Shown here: piece after piece, positions 24,867-33,109 of the stretch | Layout of the letters: each line of letters starts with the position of its first letter | How positions within the stretch are numbered: position 1 is the stretch's first letter | NCBI RefSeq assembly: GCF_019042245.1 | Contig: NZ_JAHQCX010000005.1 | Span: forward strand, 1-64,000 | Direction: 5' to 3' | Source of the DNA: Diplocloster modestus | GTDB lineage: Bacteria; Bacillota; Clostridia; Lachnospirales; Lachnospiraceae | DNA: 64,000 bases | Position numbers and translations under genes: made by a program | Notes under the pieces: model-generated | Seen by the model: only the letters and a program-made list of their open reading frames with translations | Databases searched by the model: none | What the model was told of the DNA's origin: nothing

Positions 24867-25706
24867 TTAACGGTCTGCAGGCATCTGGATCTCTTTGTAT
24901 TCCTGGGTTGCCGCAAGTACCGCTTTCTCGATGGGCATCCGTTCCGCCGCGGAACCGCCGATGAAGCCCTGCGCGTTGGTCCGTTCCAGAACGTATTTGA
25001 CCTCTTCGGGTCCCTTGATCGGGCCGCCGTGGGCGAACACGATCACGTCTGGATTCACCGCTCTGGCCGCGTCGAAGATCCGCTGGCTCAGTTCACATGC
25101 CTCATCCAGGGTCAGATTACTCTTAGCTCCCATCAAACCGCCCACGGTGGAACCCACATGGGAGGAGATCGCCGGGCATCCGGTTTCCGCCAGGATTCTG
25201 GCCTCATCGGGGGTAAAGGCATAGGCCAGGGAGAACATTTCCATCCGGTGCGCTTCGGCCACGAAGTCAACTTCCCGGTCCCATCCCATTCCAATGGCCG
25301 CCATCTGTTCCATGATGGAATCGCCGTAGATCTTCATCATGAACGGGTTGATTCCTGAGATTCCGGCTTCCCAGAGTTTCTTCAGGTGTTCTCTGTGAGG
25401 GAACAGCGGGTTTGTTCCGCCGGACAGGGACAATACCGGCGTATCTTTTACATTTGCCACGATTTCCGGAGTCAGGCTGAAGATCACTTCGTTAATATCG
25501 GAGTAAGGCATCAGCGGCGCTAAAGACCCCTGCCCTTTCATTCTCCAGTAGCTGGTTGCCGATACGCAAATTAAGTCCGCGCCGCCCTTTTCCTGTAATT
25601 TTGCTGTCAGGCCGCTGCCGCAGTTGGGCATGAACAGTACTTCTTTTTTCTCGATCTTTGCTTTTAAGAGATTAATTACCTCATCTTCCTTAAAACGCTT
25701 TGCCAT
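24867..25706 (-). CDS. phosphoenolpyruvate hydrolase/TIM-barrel family protein (Tm-1 C-terminal half)
   Basis: This 279-residue TIM-barrel protein is of the family annotated as phosphoenolpyruvate hydrolase or TIM-barrel signal transduction protein. It has MPNCGSGLTAKLQEKGGADLI near residue 26, LSGGTNPLFPHREHL, SHVGSTVGGLMGAKSNLTLDEA and FAHGGPIKGPEEV. In eukaryotic Tm-1 this domain follows the UPF0261 domain in one chain. Here the genes are separate, with this one transcribed first. Related folds carry out aldol or C-C/C-P cleavage on 3-carbon acids, but no activity is certain. It lies 18 bases after the amidohydrolase gene, in the middle of the RLP operon. Confidence 0.85.
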   Translation of the reverse strand: MAKRFKEDEVINLLKAKIEKKEVLFMPNCGSGLTAKLQEKGGADLICVSATSYWRMKGQGSLAPLMPYSDINEVIFSLTPEIVANVKDTPVLSLSGGTNPLFPHREHLKKLWEAGISGINPFMMKIYGDSIMEQMAAIGMGWDREVDFVAEAHRMEMFSLAYAFTPDEARILAETGCPAISSHVGSTVGGLMGAKSNLTLDEACELSQRIFDAARAVNPDVIVFAHGGPIKGPEEVKYVLERTNAQGFIGGSAAERMPIEKAVLAATQEYKEIQMPADR

Positions 25707-25724
25707 ATTATATTACCTCCTGAT

Positions 25725-26597
25725 TTATATAAATTTATTTAAAAATGCTTCCGTGTTCTCAGTGATGATCTGCCGTACTTCTGCCGCCGTAACCAACCCG
25801 CCGTCCGTCAGCTGATCTGCCAGGTCTTCCAGATTCTCTCTGGTATCCGTCTGCTCATAGAAAGGAAAATCACTTCCGAAAAGCAGATGTCTGGTACTGC
25901 CTGCCCAGCCCTTAACCGTCTGCAGAAGCTGCTGCATGGGCCAGTTCAGGGTTTTCCCCGTCTTTCCAAAGTTAGTGCTTACGTCCGCGTAGATGTTGGG
26001 GTGCTTGCGAAGCAGCATCGCCGTCTCCTCATACCAGATCCGGCCGGCGTGGCCCAGGATGATCTTAAGCTCAGGAAATTTAAGCGCCGTCTCATCCATA
26101 TACACAGGGCGTCCGTAGATGTCCCCGTAGGGCCTGACCCCGATTCCCCCGCTGTGGAACAGGATGGGTTTCCCATACTCCTGCATCTGCCGGTAGACCG
26201 CATCCAGCCGGTCATCGTTTGGATAAAACTGCTGCATATTGCAGTGCAGCTTCAGCCCCGCAAAGCCCTGATCCTCGATGCAGCTTCTCAGAAAATCCAC
26301 GCTTCCCTCCTCAAAGGGATTCAGTGTGCAGAACCCCAGAAGCTTTTGGTCTGACTCCCGCACCGCGTCCGCCACATATTGGTTCAGGCCGCGTATGTCC
26401 TGGTTTGTCAGTTCCGGCCCGAAGGACAAGGCACTGACTACAGTCAGGTCGATACCGGCAGCTTCCATGGAAGCGAGAAGTCCGTCGGCGTCAAAGGAAA
26501 AACGGCTGTTCCTGTTCTGAAAATATTGGCGCATAGATTCCGGATTTCTGTCCATGGGCCATAAATGGGAATGTATATCGATAACCACGCGAATCAC
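25725..26597 (-). CDS. amidohydrolase family TIM-barrel protein (Amidohydro_2 type)
   Basis: This 290-residue metal-dependent hydrolase or decarboxylase is of the Amidohydro_2 group. It has the metal motif IDIHSHLWP at residue 6, LKLHCNMQQF near 126, ILGHAGRIWYEE with a metal His near 180, and LLFGSDFPFYEQ with the catalytic Asp near 238. This group includes lactonases (LigI type) and non-oxidative decarboxylases acting on carboxylic acids. It lies 50 bases after the RLP gene. A lactonase or decarboxylase would fit an acid-sugar route in which the RLP acts later. The substrate cannot be read from the sequence. Confidence 0.83.
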   Translation of the reverse strand: MIRVVIDIHSHLWPMDRNPESMRQYFQNRNSRFSFDADGLLASMEAAGIDLTVVSALSFGPELTNQDIRGLNQYVADAVRESDQKLLGFCTLNPFEEGSVDFLRSCIEDQGFAGLKLHCNMQQFYPNDDRLDAVYRQMQEYGKPILFHSGGIGVRPYGDIYGRPVYMDETALKFPELKIILGHAGRIWYEETAMLLRKHPNIYADVSTNFGKTGKTLNWPMQQLLQTVKGWAGSTRHLLFGSDFPFYEQTDTRENLEDLADQLTDGGLVTAAEVRQIITENTEAFLNKFI

Positions 26598-26647
26598 CTC
26601 TCTTAGCTGTTATCCGCTATGCATTGCTAAAAATCCAGCAATAAACT

Positions 26648-27925
26648 TTATTCCACATATCCGAATTGTTCGATTGCCGCCCTCAGTTCTTCATGTTCTT
26701 TCATCGCTTCCTCAAGGGACCGCCCCTGCTGCACATATTCTATAGCCTGGAGCATGGCCCGCACTCCGGCTGCCGCTCCCATGGGATGCCCCTGGACCGC
26801 TCCGCCGGGCGCCAGCATAATGTCTGTACCGCAGTCCTTCATATAGCGTTCCACCACTCCCGGATGGACACCGCCGCCCATAGATGGCAGCGTCGGTCTG
26901 ATCATCCCCCAGGGCAGGGACAGCTGATGAGCGGTCTGGATATATTTTAACCGCTCCAGCGGATATCCCCCGTACGGGGTGTTCATCATCACAATATCCG
27001 CTCCGCATAACCTGGGCAGCTTCCCGATGGCGATATCACTGCCCATGCCGCTGTTCACTCCTTCATAGAACATACCGGAACCAGCATAGTGGCCCAGAAT
27101 CGGAACCGGGCAGGTGCTGGCGATGTGCTGCAGCATACTGTAGCCGACCGTGGCAAAATTTAACATCAGTGCTTTCGCCCCCGCCTCCAGAAGCCGTTTC
27201 ACATGATCTTCCTGTACGGACGCGCTTTCGGTGGCATTTACCACGTAGATCGTTTCTTTTCCTGTTTTCTCATAGGCAGCCCTGGCCGCCTCGTTGTAGG
27301 CCTTGACCCGCTCTGCGGCCGGGGAGAAATCCGGGTTTCCCAGGAGTTCATCGTCCTTGATAAAATCCACGCCGCCCAGGGCCGTTTGATAGAAAATACC
27401 GGCACCGGTCTTCGGGCTGTGGCCCGTACACGGTTTGATCATATTTAAGAGCAGAGGCCGGTCCTGGACCCCCGTCAGCTTTCGAAGCCCCGCGATCCCG
27501 AAGTTAGGTCCGTGAAACTGCCTTACGAATACTTCGGGCAGCTTCAGATCCACCAGCTTCACCTGGGCAGAGGTGGACGCGTCATTGCCCAGCAGGGTAG
27601 TCAGCAGCATCGGCAGCGATCCCTGGAAATTCGCGTAAGGATAAGCGATCTGGATAAAATAGTCTTCCTGCTCCCCAACACTTTGCGTAGACAGATCATT
27701 GGGCGGCGCTTTCAGGATCCGTATCACTTTTCCCATATGGTTTCTGCGCATTGCCTCATCGATGCCCGGAACGGGCACCCAGGTGCCGATGGTCTGCCCC
27801 ACCGCCATCGCCGACGCCTTGGCCGTTATATCCGTTTTGCGGGGAAGCCTGATATAATAGACGGCCAGCACATAGTCCTGTCCCTGTATCTCCTCCGGCA
27901 GGCAGAATAATTCTTCCTGTTTCAT
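26648..27925 (-). CDS. RuBisCO-like protein (form IV type, RLP)
   Basis: This 425-residue protein has the RuBisCO large-subunit fold. The metal-binding trio is kept: Lys190, Asp192 and Glu193 in GGVDFIKDDE correspond to the carbamylated Lys and its partners. Lys164 in MIKPCTG matches the first active-site Lys, but the next catalytic Lys is replaced (Cys166). Loop 6 (MNTPYGGYPLERLK) has no Lys at the CO2-closing position, and the phosphate loop reads MGGGVHPG. It therefore should enolise or decarboxylate a sugar acid rather than fix CO2. Known RLPs of this kind include 3-oxo-isoapionate-4-phosphate decarboxylase. The ATG at 27925 follows GGAGGTAAAC and a hairpin leader shared with rpiB. Confidence 0.9.
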   Translation of the reverse strand: MKQEELFCLPEEIQGQDYVLAVYYIRLPRKTDITAKASAMAVGQTIGTWVPVPGIDEAMRRNHMGKVIRILKAPPNDLSTQSVGEQEDYFIQIAYPYANFQGSLPMLLTTLLGNDASTSAQVKLVDLKLPEVFVRQFHGPNFGIAGLRKLTGVQDRPLLLNMIKPCTGHSPKTGAGIFYQTALGGVDFIKDDELLGNPDFSPAAERVKAYNEAARAAYEKTGKETIYVVNATESASVQEDHVKRLLEAGAKALMLNFATVGYSMLQHIASTCPVPILGHYAGSGMFYEGVNSGMGSDIAIGKLPRLCGADIVMMNTPYGGYPLERLKYIQTAHQLSLPWGMIRPTLPSMGGGVHPGVVERYMKDCGTDIMLAPGGAVQGHPMGAAAGVRAMLQAIEYVQQGRSLEEAMKEHEELRAAIEQFGYVE

Positions 27926-27987
27926 GTTTACCTCCATTTGTGCATTTGTTAACACATGTAAGTATGGGTGAACATGATATTCAACCC
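27926..27987 (-). repeat. hairpin leader copy upstream of the RLP gene
   Basis: On the minus strand GTTGAATATCATGTTCACCC is followed by ATACTTACATG, a weak GTG/CAC hairpin and ATGGAGG. It is the most degenerate copy of the leader found at rpiB and at the second sulfotransferase gene. Confidence 0.6.
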
Positions 27988-27988
27988 C

Positions 27989-29860
27989 TTACTCCCCAGT
28001 TACCGTAATTCCAGTCTCATACAAAATCCCGTCGCGTATGACCTGGACTTTCATCTCCCCATGCAGTCCTTCTTTACTGATGAATTTATCAATCTCCCGG
28101 GAGTCGCTCTTCTGAAAAGTGCCGACGCACATGGCCTTAAAACTGGTCGCCGACGTGGATATGTAATACCGGTGTACGTTACCGCTGCCCTCGGTCAGCA
28201 GCAGCATAACCAGTTCACCCTTTTCAAATTTCGCGTTAAACCGGATCCGGTCTTCTTCCTCCGTAACAGAGGCCTGACAGCCTTCCGGCAGCTGCTCCCC
28301 GGCTGCCTCTGCCGGTATCTCTGTCTCGAATTCTTCCGTGATCCCCAGTGTCCCCAGAAGCTGTCCTTCACCCAGCTCTGCGGTCTCTCCCGCATAATAT
28401 AACGGCAGTTTTCTGGCCCGGTAGCAGTTGGCCGGAACTTCCAGCTCATAGACGATCTGCCCGTCCACCAATTCACAGGTAATGGAATTCAACGTCAGTT
28501 TGTCTTTATCCCGTCCCATTAGCGCCATGGATCCCAGTTCCTCGCTGGGCTTGCCGTCAATATAAGCGATTCCGCCTGAGTGGACCAGGTAACGGCCTTC
28601 GCCGTAGTACTCCACGTTGGATATATAGGGTGAAAAGAAATCGCTTCCCCGTTCCCGTCCGTACTCCCAGACCTGGCGCACCTTATGGTTTTTATGGTCG
28701 ATCCGGTAGCGGACTCCCCTGGAATAGCTGTCCGCGGCCTTCTGGTATTTCTCCGGATATTTACTCCGGTAATGCCCGTTGTCAAAGAGCATCAGGTCCC
28801 CGTTCGGCGTATAGATCACCCCATGCTGTTCGTACTGGTACCCAAACGGTTCTCCCTCCGGTTTCAGGAAATACTGACTGACAAAATCTTCCGGCCACTC
28901 ATCCGGATCACCCAGTACCCAGTTCAGTGCTCCTGTATCATAGTCCAGATTGATCACCGCGTCCTGATGCCGCCCGGAAATGGTCAGGCTGTTGGTGTCT
29001 TTTTCATACCAGATTGAGTTATTGTGGAACCAGTCCCTGTCATCCCAACTTCCCGATTTTCCGCGGTCCTGGGGCAGGACAGATTTGTAATCCCAGCGTT
29101 TTAAGATCTCTCCTGTGTCCTTGTGGATGAGTACACATACGTCCTCCACCGTAGGGGCATCCGCATCCTGGGTCAGCACCAGGATATTGCCGTCCTCCAT
29201 CTCAAACTGGTCGTGATGGTAACCGCCGGGCAGCCGGTATTCCCGGAAAACCTTACCGCTTACCGCCATCTCGTATAGTCCTGTGGTATAGTAAGGAAGG
29301 CCCGTCAGACGCTCCGTCCCTATCAGCAGATGACCGTTTGGCAGCCGCTTCAGCGCAAAATTCAGATTCGCGTCGGAATACCAGCGGATATCTCCCCGGT
29401 AATCCACCGCCACCGGTTTCGATCTCACTGCCGCGGTGAGCCACATCATCTGGTCCCCCATATAAACCGGGTCCGTCTCACAGCGCGTGGGCTGCGGTAC
29501 CCGCTCGTTCATGGGACCGGTCTGGATGAGCATTTCGCTGCGCTCCCCGGTGGACAGGGTCAGTAAAACCCGGTTGGCTGTATCCGCGTAAAGCCCATAG
29601 ACCGGCAGAATATGTTCACACTGCGCCGGAAATGTGTGAACCACATTTCCGGCTGTCTCCCTTCCGGACACGGTAACCGTAACCTCTGCCGGCACGCCGG
29701 TCCGGAACAAGACCATGGCGGTTAACGGTGCCAGCATGTAAGGATTGAGTTTTACCAGAGGATTCTGAAGTGTCCAGGTCCCTTCGGAAAATTCTTTCAG
29801 ATAAGCCTGTTCATTCTCCCGCTGGGCAGTAATGATATGTTTTTTCTTTCTATATTTCAT
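27989..29860 (-). CDS. arylsulfate sulfotransferase (ASST), paralogue 1
   Basis: This 623-residue beta-propeller enzyme is of the bacterial PAPS-independent family that moves a sulfate group from a phenolic sulfate ester to another phenol through a sulfo-histidine. The catalytic positions known from E. coli AssT are present: His in GGYHHDQFEMEDGN, His and Asn in DWFHNNSIW, Arg in TISGRHQDAVI and the nucleophile His in YEQHGVIYTPNGDLMLFDN. The N-terminus (MKYRKKKHIITAQREN) has no signal peptide, unlike periplasmic AssT, so it should act in the cytosol. It is followed by the RLP gene 63 bases on. Together with a second copy upstream it points to a sulfated aromatic or glycoside as substrate. 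Confidence 0.87.
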   Translation of the reverse strand: MKYRKKKHIITAQRENEQAYLKEFSEGTWTLQNPLVKLNPYMLAPLTAMVLFRTGVPAEVTVTVSGRETAGNVVHTFPAQCEHILPVYGLYADTANRVLLTLSTGERSEMLIQTGPMNERVPQPTRCETDPVYMGDQMMWLTAAVRSKPVAVDYRGDIRWYSDANLNFALKRLPNGHLLIGTERLTGLPYYTTGLYEMAVSGKVFREYRLPGGYHHDQFEMEDGNILVLTQDADAPTVEDVCVLIHKDTGEILKRWDYKSVLPQDRGKSGSWDDRDWFHNNSIWYEKDTNSLTISGRHQDAVINLDYDTGALNWVLGDPDEWPEDFVSQYFLKPEGEPFGYQYEQHGVIYTPNGDLMLFDNGHYRSKYPEKYQKAADSYSRGVRYRIDHKNHKVRQVWEYGRERGSDFFSPYISNVEYYGEGRYLVHSGGIAYIDGKPSEELGSMALMGRDKDKLTLNSITCELVDGQIVYELEVPANCYRARKLPLYYAGETAELGEGQLLGTLGITEEFETEIPAEAAGEQLPEGCQASVTEEEDRIRFNAKFEKGELVMLLLTEGSGNVHRYYISTSATSFKAMCVGTFQKSDSREIDKFISKEGLHGEMKVQVIRDGILYETGITVTGE

Positions 29861-29896
29861 CCTTTTTCACTTCCTGTCTTCTTGAAATACGCCGTA

Positions 29897-31489
29897 TTAT
29901 TTCCACTCGTTTCCAGCCCAGTAAGGCAGATAGACATGGCTCCGGTAGCAGGTGCAGAAGTTGCCGTTATAGCGGGCTTTGAATACCACTTCATCGTTTA
30001 AGAGTTCCACGAACAGGCAGTTTTGTACCGGTGATGTCAGGAAATCCCAGTACCCCTGTGTCTGGCGTCCTTCGTTATCAAACATGGTGGCGGAGAAATC
30101 AATCCAGTAATGTCCCGTTCCCAGATAGTCCGCATTCCCCATAACAGCGGAGTTTCCTTCGATGCCCAGATCCCGGTCGGAGGACCAGAGTTTTTCCACA
30201 GTCATATGATCCTCATCCACGCGGTAGAGAACGGCTCTGGAAGACTTGTTGATCACTTCGATGCCCAGGTTCTCACGATATTTGTGATAGGAAACCATAT
30301 TGTCAAAGATCAGCAGATCTTTGTTGGGAAGAAGGGTCACCTTATGCTGTCCGTGGGGATAGAAGAACAGATCACCCTGCGCTTTCAGGATTTTGCCGCG
30401 CAGCTCTTCCGGTATTAATTCCTTCTGCGGATCATCCGCCGGTTCGGTCAGAATCCATTTTATTTCCCCGGTGGACGCGTCGTATTTCACTAAGGCGTCC
30501 TGGTTCCGGGCCGAGAAGATAAAGCTGTCGTCGGAAACATCGTAGACGATAGAGTTCATATGGCACCAGTCCAGCGTCTCCGGGCGCTCCGGATGTTTCC
30601 GGCTGCGGTAATGGAATACGGATTCCGGGATCGGGAATATTTTCTTGGCATCCCATTCCCGCACGATCTCGCAGGTCTCGCGGTCAAATTCCACGATATA
30701 GTCTTCCTCCCGGTGGCTGCCCGGCTCCCGGGTCAGTGCCACGATGTTGCCGCCTGGCATCTCGATGATGTCATGATGGATGCCGTCGCAGAAATATTCG
30801 TGGACAAATTCTCCCATCAGATTGATTTCATAACAGCTCTGGGTATAATATCCGGTTTCCGCCTTCTCGGAACCGATCATCATGTTTCCGTTTTTAAGAG
30901 GCGTCATAGGTCCTACATTTCCCAGGATAATATCGGAGAGATACCAGCGGATATCGCCGTTCCTGTCAAAGGCCGCCGTGTAGGAAGGTTTCTGTCCTGC
31001 AGCCTTACCGGCATCTGTCAGATGCATTGGCAGCGCATAATTGCCGTTTACGAACACCAGGCCGTCCGCCAGTTTATCCCGTTTGATTTCCTGGATTTCT
31101 ATTTTCTGTATATCCGCAGGCAGAGGTGCTGTCCCGATCTGTACGGTTTTATACGCCTTGCTTCCGTCACTGCCGATCGCCGTCAGGCACACTTCATTAT
31201 CACAGCCGGCGTACAGCGCGTAGACCGGAATATAATGCTCTGTGGAATATCCTTCGAACGCTTGGGTAAATGTACTCTCCCGGTCCTTACCCGGCGTTTT
31301 CAGAACGATCCTGGTCTCCTTCTCTGTCCGGAACATCAACAGTGCGCTTAAAGGGGACTGTCCGAATGGATCCACCACAAGATAAGGATCGTCAAATGTA
31401 TAATTTCCTGCCGCATATTCTTTCAAAAGCTGTTCTTTGCGTAACCTCTGTGCAGGTTTCAGATCTTCATAAACTTTATTCTCGCTCAT
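29897..31489 (-). CDS. arylsulfate sulfotransferase (ASST), paralogue 2
   Basis: This 530-residue homologue of the neighbouring enzyme has the same catalytic series: His in GIHHDIIEMPGGN, His/Asn in DWCHMNSIVYD, Arg in FSARNQDALVKYD and His in GQHKVTLLPNKDLLIFDN. It lacks about 90 residues of the C-terminal region of paralogue 1 and also lacks a signal peptide. The ATG at 31489 follows CTGGAGGTAAAT and a copy of the operon's hairpin leader. The two enzymes are clearly diverged, so they probably recognise different sulfate donors or acceptors rather than being a recent duplication. Confidence 0.87.
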   Translation of the reverse strand: MSENKVYEDLKPAQRLRKEQLLKEYAAGNYTFDDPYLVVDPFGQSPLSALLMFRTEKETRIVLKTPGKDRESTFTQAFEGYSTEHYIPVYALYAGCDNEVCLTAIGSDGSKAYKTVQIGTAPLPADIQKIEIQEIKRDKLADGLVFVNGNYALPMHLTDAGKAAGQKPSYTAAFDRNGDIRWYLSDIILGNVGPMTPLKNGNMMIGSEKAETGYYTQSCYEINLMGEFVHEYFCDGIHHDIIEMPGGNIVALTREPGSHREEDYIVEFDRETCEIVREWDAKKIFPIPESVFHYRSRKHPERPETLDWCHMNSIVYDVSDDSFIFSARNQDALVKYDASTGEIKWILTEPADDPQKELIPEELRGKILKAQGDLFFYPHGQHKVTLLPNKDLLIFDNMVSYHKYRENLGIEVINKSSRAVLYRVDEDHMTVEKLWSSDRDLGIEGNSAVMGNADYLGTGHYWIDFSATMFDNEGRQTQGYWDFLTSPVQNCLFVELLNDEVVFKARYNGNFCTCYRSHVYLPYWAGNEWK

Positions 31490-31491
31490 AT

Positions 31492-31557
31492 TTACCTCCA
31501 GTGACGCATTCACTGCGTCTTAAATTCAGGTATGGGTGAACATCTTTTTGTTCAACC
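31492..31557 (-). repeat. hairpin leader copy upstream of ASST paralogue 2
   Basis: On the minus strand TTGAACAAAAAGATGTTCA forms the first hairpin, followed by CCCATACCTGAATTTAA, then GACGCAGTGAATGCGTC as second hairpin and ACTGGAGG. Order and spacing match the rpiB leader units. Confidence 0.8.
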
Positions 31558-31576
31558 TTCTTACTCATCCTTAAGT

Positions 31577-32974
31577 TTAAAATTTCAGAAAACCGGTCAG
31601 CATCCAGAACGGTATGATGATAATACACAGGAATACAGTGGCCAGGACGAACCGGATACTCCCCCATTTTAACGTGGTCTTATTATCAAACATGCCGTAG
31701 CTGAACAGGATCAGGAACAATACCCACTCATACGGGAAGAAAAGCTGCTGAACGCCCCACACGAAACCGTAGGACGCGCCTACTGCCGAAAGTCCCAGTT
31801 TTCCGGCCATCTCGATAATAGAGGGAACCAGGGCGGCTGTGGCGGCCATGGGTGTCATAAACATATTGAAAATCACGCCGAAAGCGTAAGCTACCAGTAT
31901 CATGCCGAAATTACTGGCTCCGCCTAACAGCGGCAGTGTCAAATCGCCTATCATGGTGCTGAAGCCTACCGCGTTGGATACACTTCCGATAGCCATGCAG
32001 GAAGCGGTGAAAATAATAATCGGAAAGTTCGTCGCCTGAAGATCCTCGATGGGGGAAATGTGAATTCCCGGAAGGAAACAGGCAGCTGCACCCAGCATGA
32101 ACAACCAGCCGGGATCGATCTTCGTAAACAGCATGCCAAGCAGTACAAGCGCGATGATAATCAACATTTTCTTCTCTCTGATCTGCATTATGCCTAAAGC
32201 TTTGGATTCTTCTTCCAGGTGGTCTTTACTGGAGAACTGTACGTCCTGTTTGAACAGAATCAGGATCAGCCCGGTACTGACTACCAGCCACAGCAGGGCG
32301 GGCAGCGCGTTGGAGATCAGATGCTGCATCCAGGTTACTTCGATACCCGCATTTTTCAGATGCTGGGCGATAATCATTATATTGTCATCTCCGGACATCC
32401 ACACCCAACGGGGTCCGATACCGGCGTTAAAGCCTGCGAACATGATGCCGATTCCTGTCTTGGTTCCGGGTTTTAAATCCATGGCCTTGCAGATTCCATA
32501 GGATATGGCACAGAAGATAGTAACACGGCCGGTAATGTTCGGTACCAGCAAAGCGGCTATAATTCCCGCAACCGCCATTCCGATCACGATTCCCTTGTAG
32601 GAACCTCCTGTCTTCCGGATACAAAAATATGCCATTCTCTTCATCAATCCGCTCTTATCAAACACTACAGCGATAATCAGGCCGCCCAAGATCAACCAGA
32701 TGATGGAACCCGTCCACGGCGAGAACACGACGTCCGCTCCCGCTATCCCGAACAGGATATAGAACAGATTCAGCAGGATTCCGGCTATGTACACCTGGAT
32801 CAGGTCCATGACCCATACCAGAATTGCCCAGAGGGTGATCGCCATAAATCCTTTCATCTGTAAGGTCACCACTTCGGTGGTCGGTACCAGTAAGAATATC
32901 AGTAGTGGAACTCCCAAAGAAATTACCCATTTTAAAATCTGTAATACATTGTTTTGATTCGTTTTTGCAGTCAT
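31577..32974 (-). CDS. SLC13/DASS-type sodium:anion symporter family permease
   Basis: This 465-residue polytopic membrane protein has about eleven to twelve hydrophobic segments. It shows internal two-fold character typical of the divalent anion:Na+ symporter group, with LVPNITGRVTIFCAISYG in the first half and FMTPMAATAALVPSIIEMAG in the second at the positions of the carboxylate-binding SNT-like loops. Such transporters import dicarboxylates, sulfate or other organic anions. It is the first gene of the RLP operon, GGAGGAAATGGG precedes the ATG, and it faces the divergent DeoR regulator. An anionic or sulfated sugar-acid substrate would suit both the transporter and the sulfotransferases. 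Confidence 0.82.
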   Translation of the reverse strand: MTAKTNQNNVLQILKWVISLGVPLLIFLLVPTTEVVTLQMKGFMAITLWAILVWVMDLIQVYIAGILLNLFYILFGIAGADVVFSPWTGSIIWLILGGLIIAVVFDKSGLMKRMAYFCIRKTGGSYKGIVIGMAVAGIIAALLVPNITGRVTIFCAISYGICKAMDLKPGTKTGIGIMFAGFNAGIGPRWVWMSGDDNIMIIAQHLKNAGIEVTWMQHLISNALPALLWLVVSTGLILILFKQDVQFSSKDHLEEESKALGIMQIREKKMLIIIALVLLGMLFTKIDPGWLFMLGAAACFLPGIHISPIEDLQATNFPIIIFTASCMAIGSVSNAVGFSTMIGDLTLPLLGGASNFGMILVAYAFGVIFNMFMTPMAATAALVPSIIEMAGKLGLSAVGASYGFVWGVQQLFFPYEWVLFLILFSYGMFDNKTTLKWGSIRFVLATVFLCIIIIPFWMLTGFLKF

Positions 32975-33053
32975 CCCATTTCCTCCAATTTTAAATTTCC
33001 GCTGCTACTTCACTGAAAAATCACCGCAATTCCTTTTCATAGCTGTTAGATGC

Positions 33054-33092
33054 CTAACATTTTTTCAGTCTTTTTCTTTTGTTCACACCCAT
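33054..33092 (-). CDS. possible 12-residue leader peptide MGVNKRKRLKKC
   Basis: An ATG at 33092 follows a strong GGAGGTGAAGTAA site and opens a 12-codon frame rich in Lys and Arg that ends in TAG, 80 bases upstream of the permease gene. The ribosome site is far better than chance, but so short a frame can be accidental. It could be an attenuator-type leader. Confidence 0.3.
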   Translation of the reverse strand: MGVNKRKRLKKC

Positions 33093-33109
33093 TTACTTCA
33101 CCTCCGCCA

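Noticed and set aside
26648..27925. RLP considered as a true RuBisCO for CO2 fixation or nucleotide salvage
   Set aside because: Loop-6 lysine and the second active-site lysine are absent, and no phosphoribulokinase or AMP phosphorylase gene is near.
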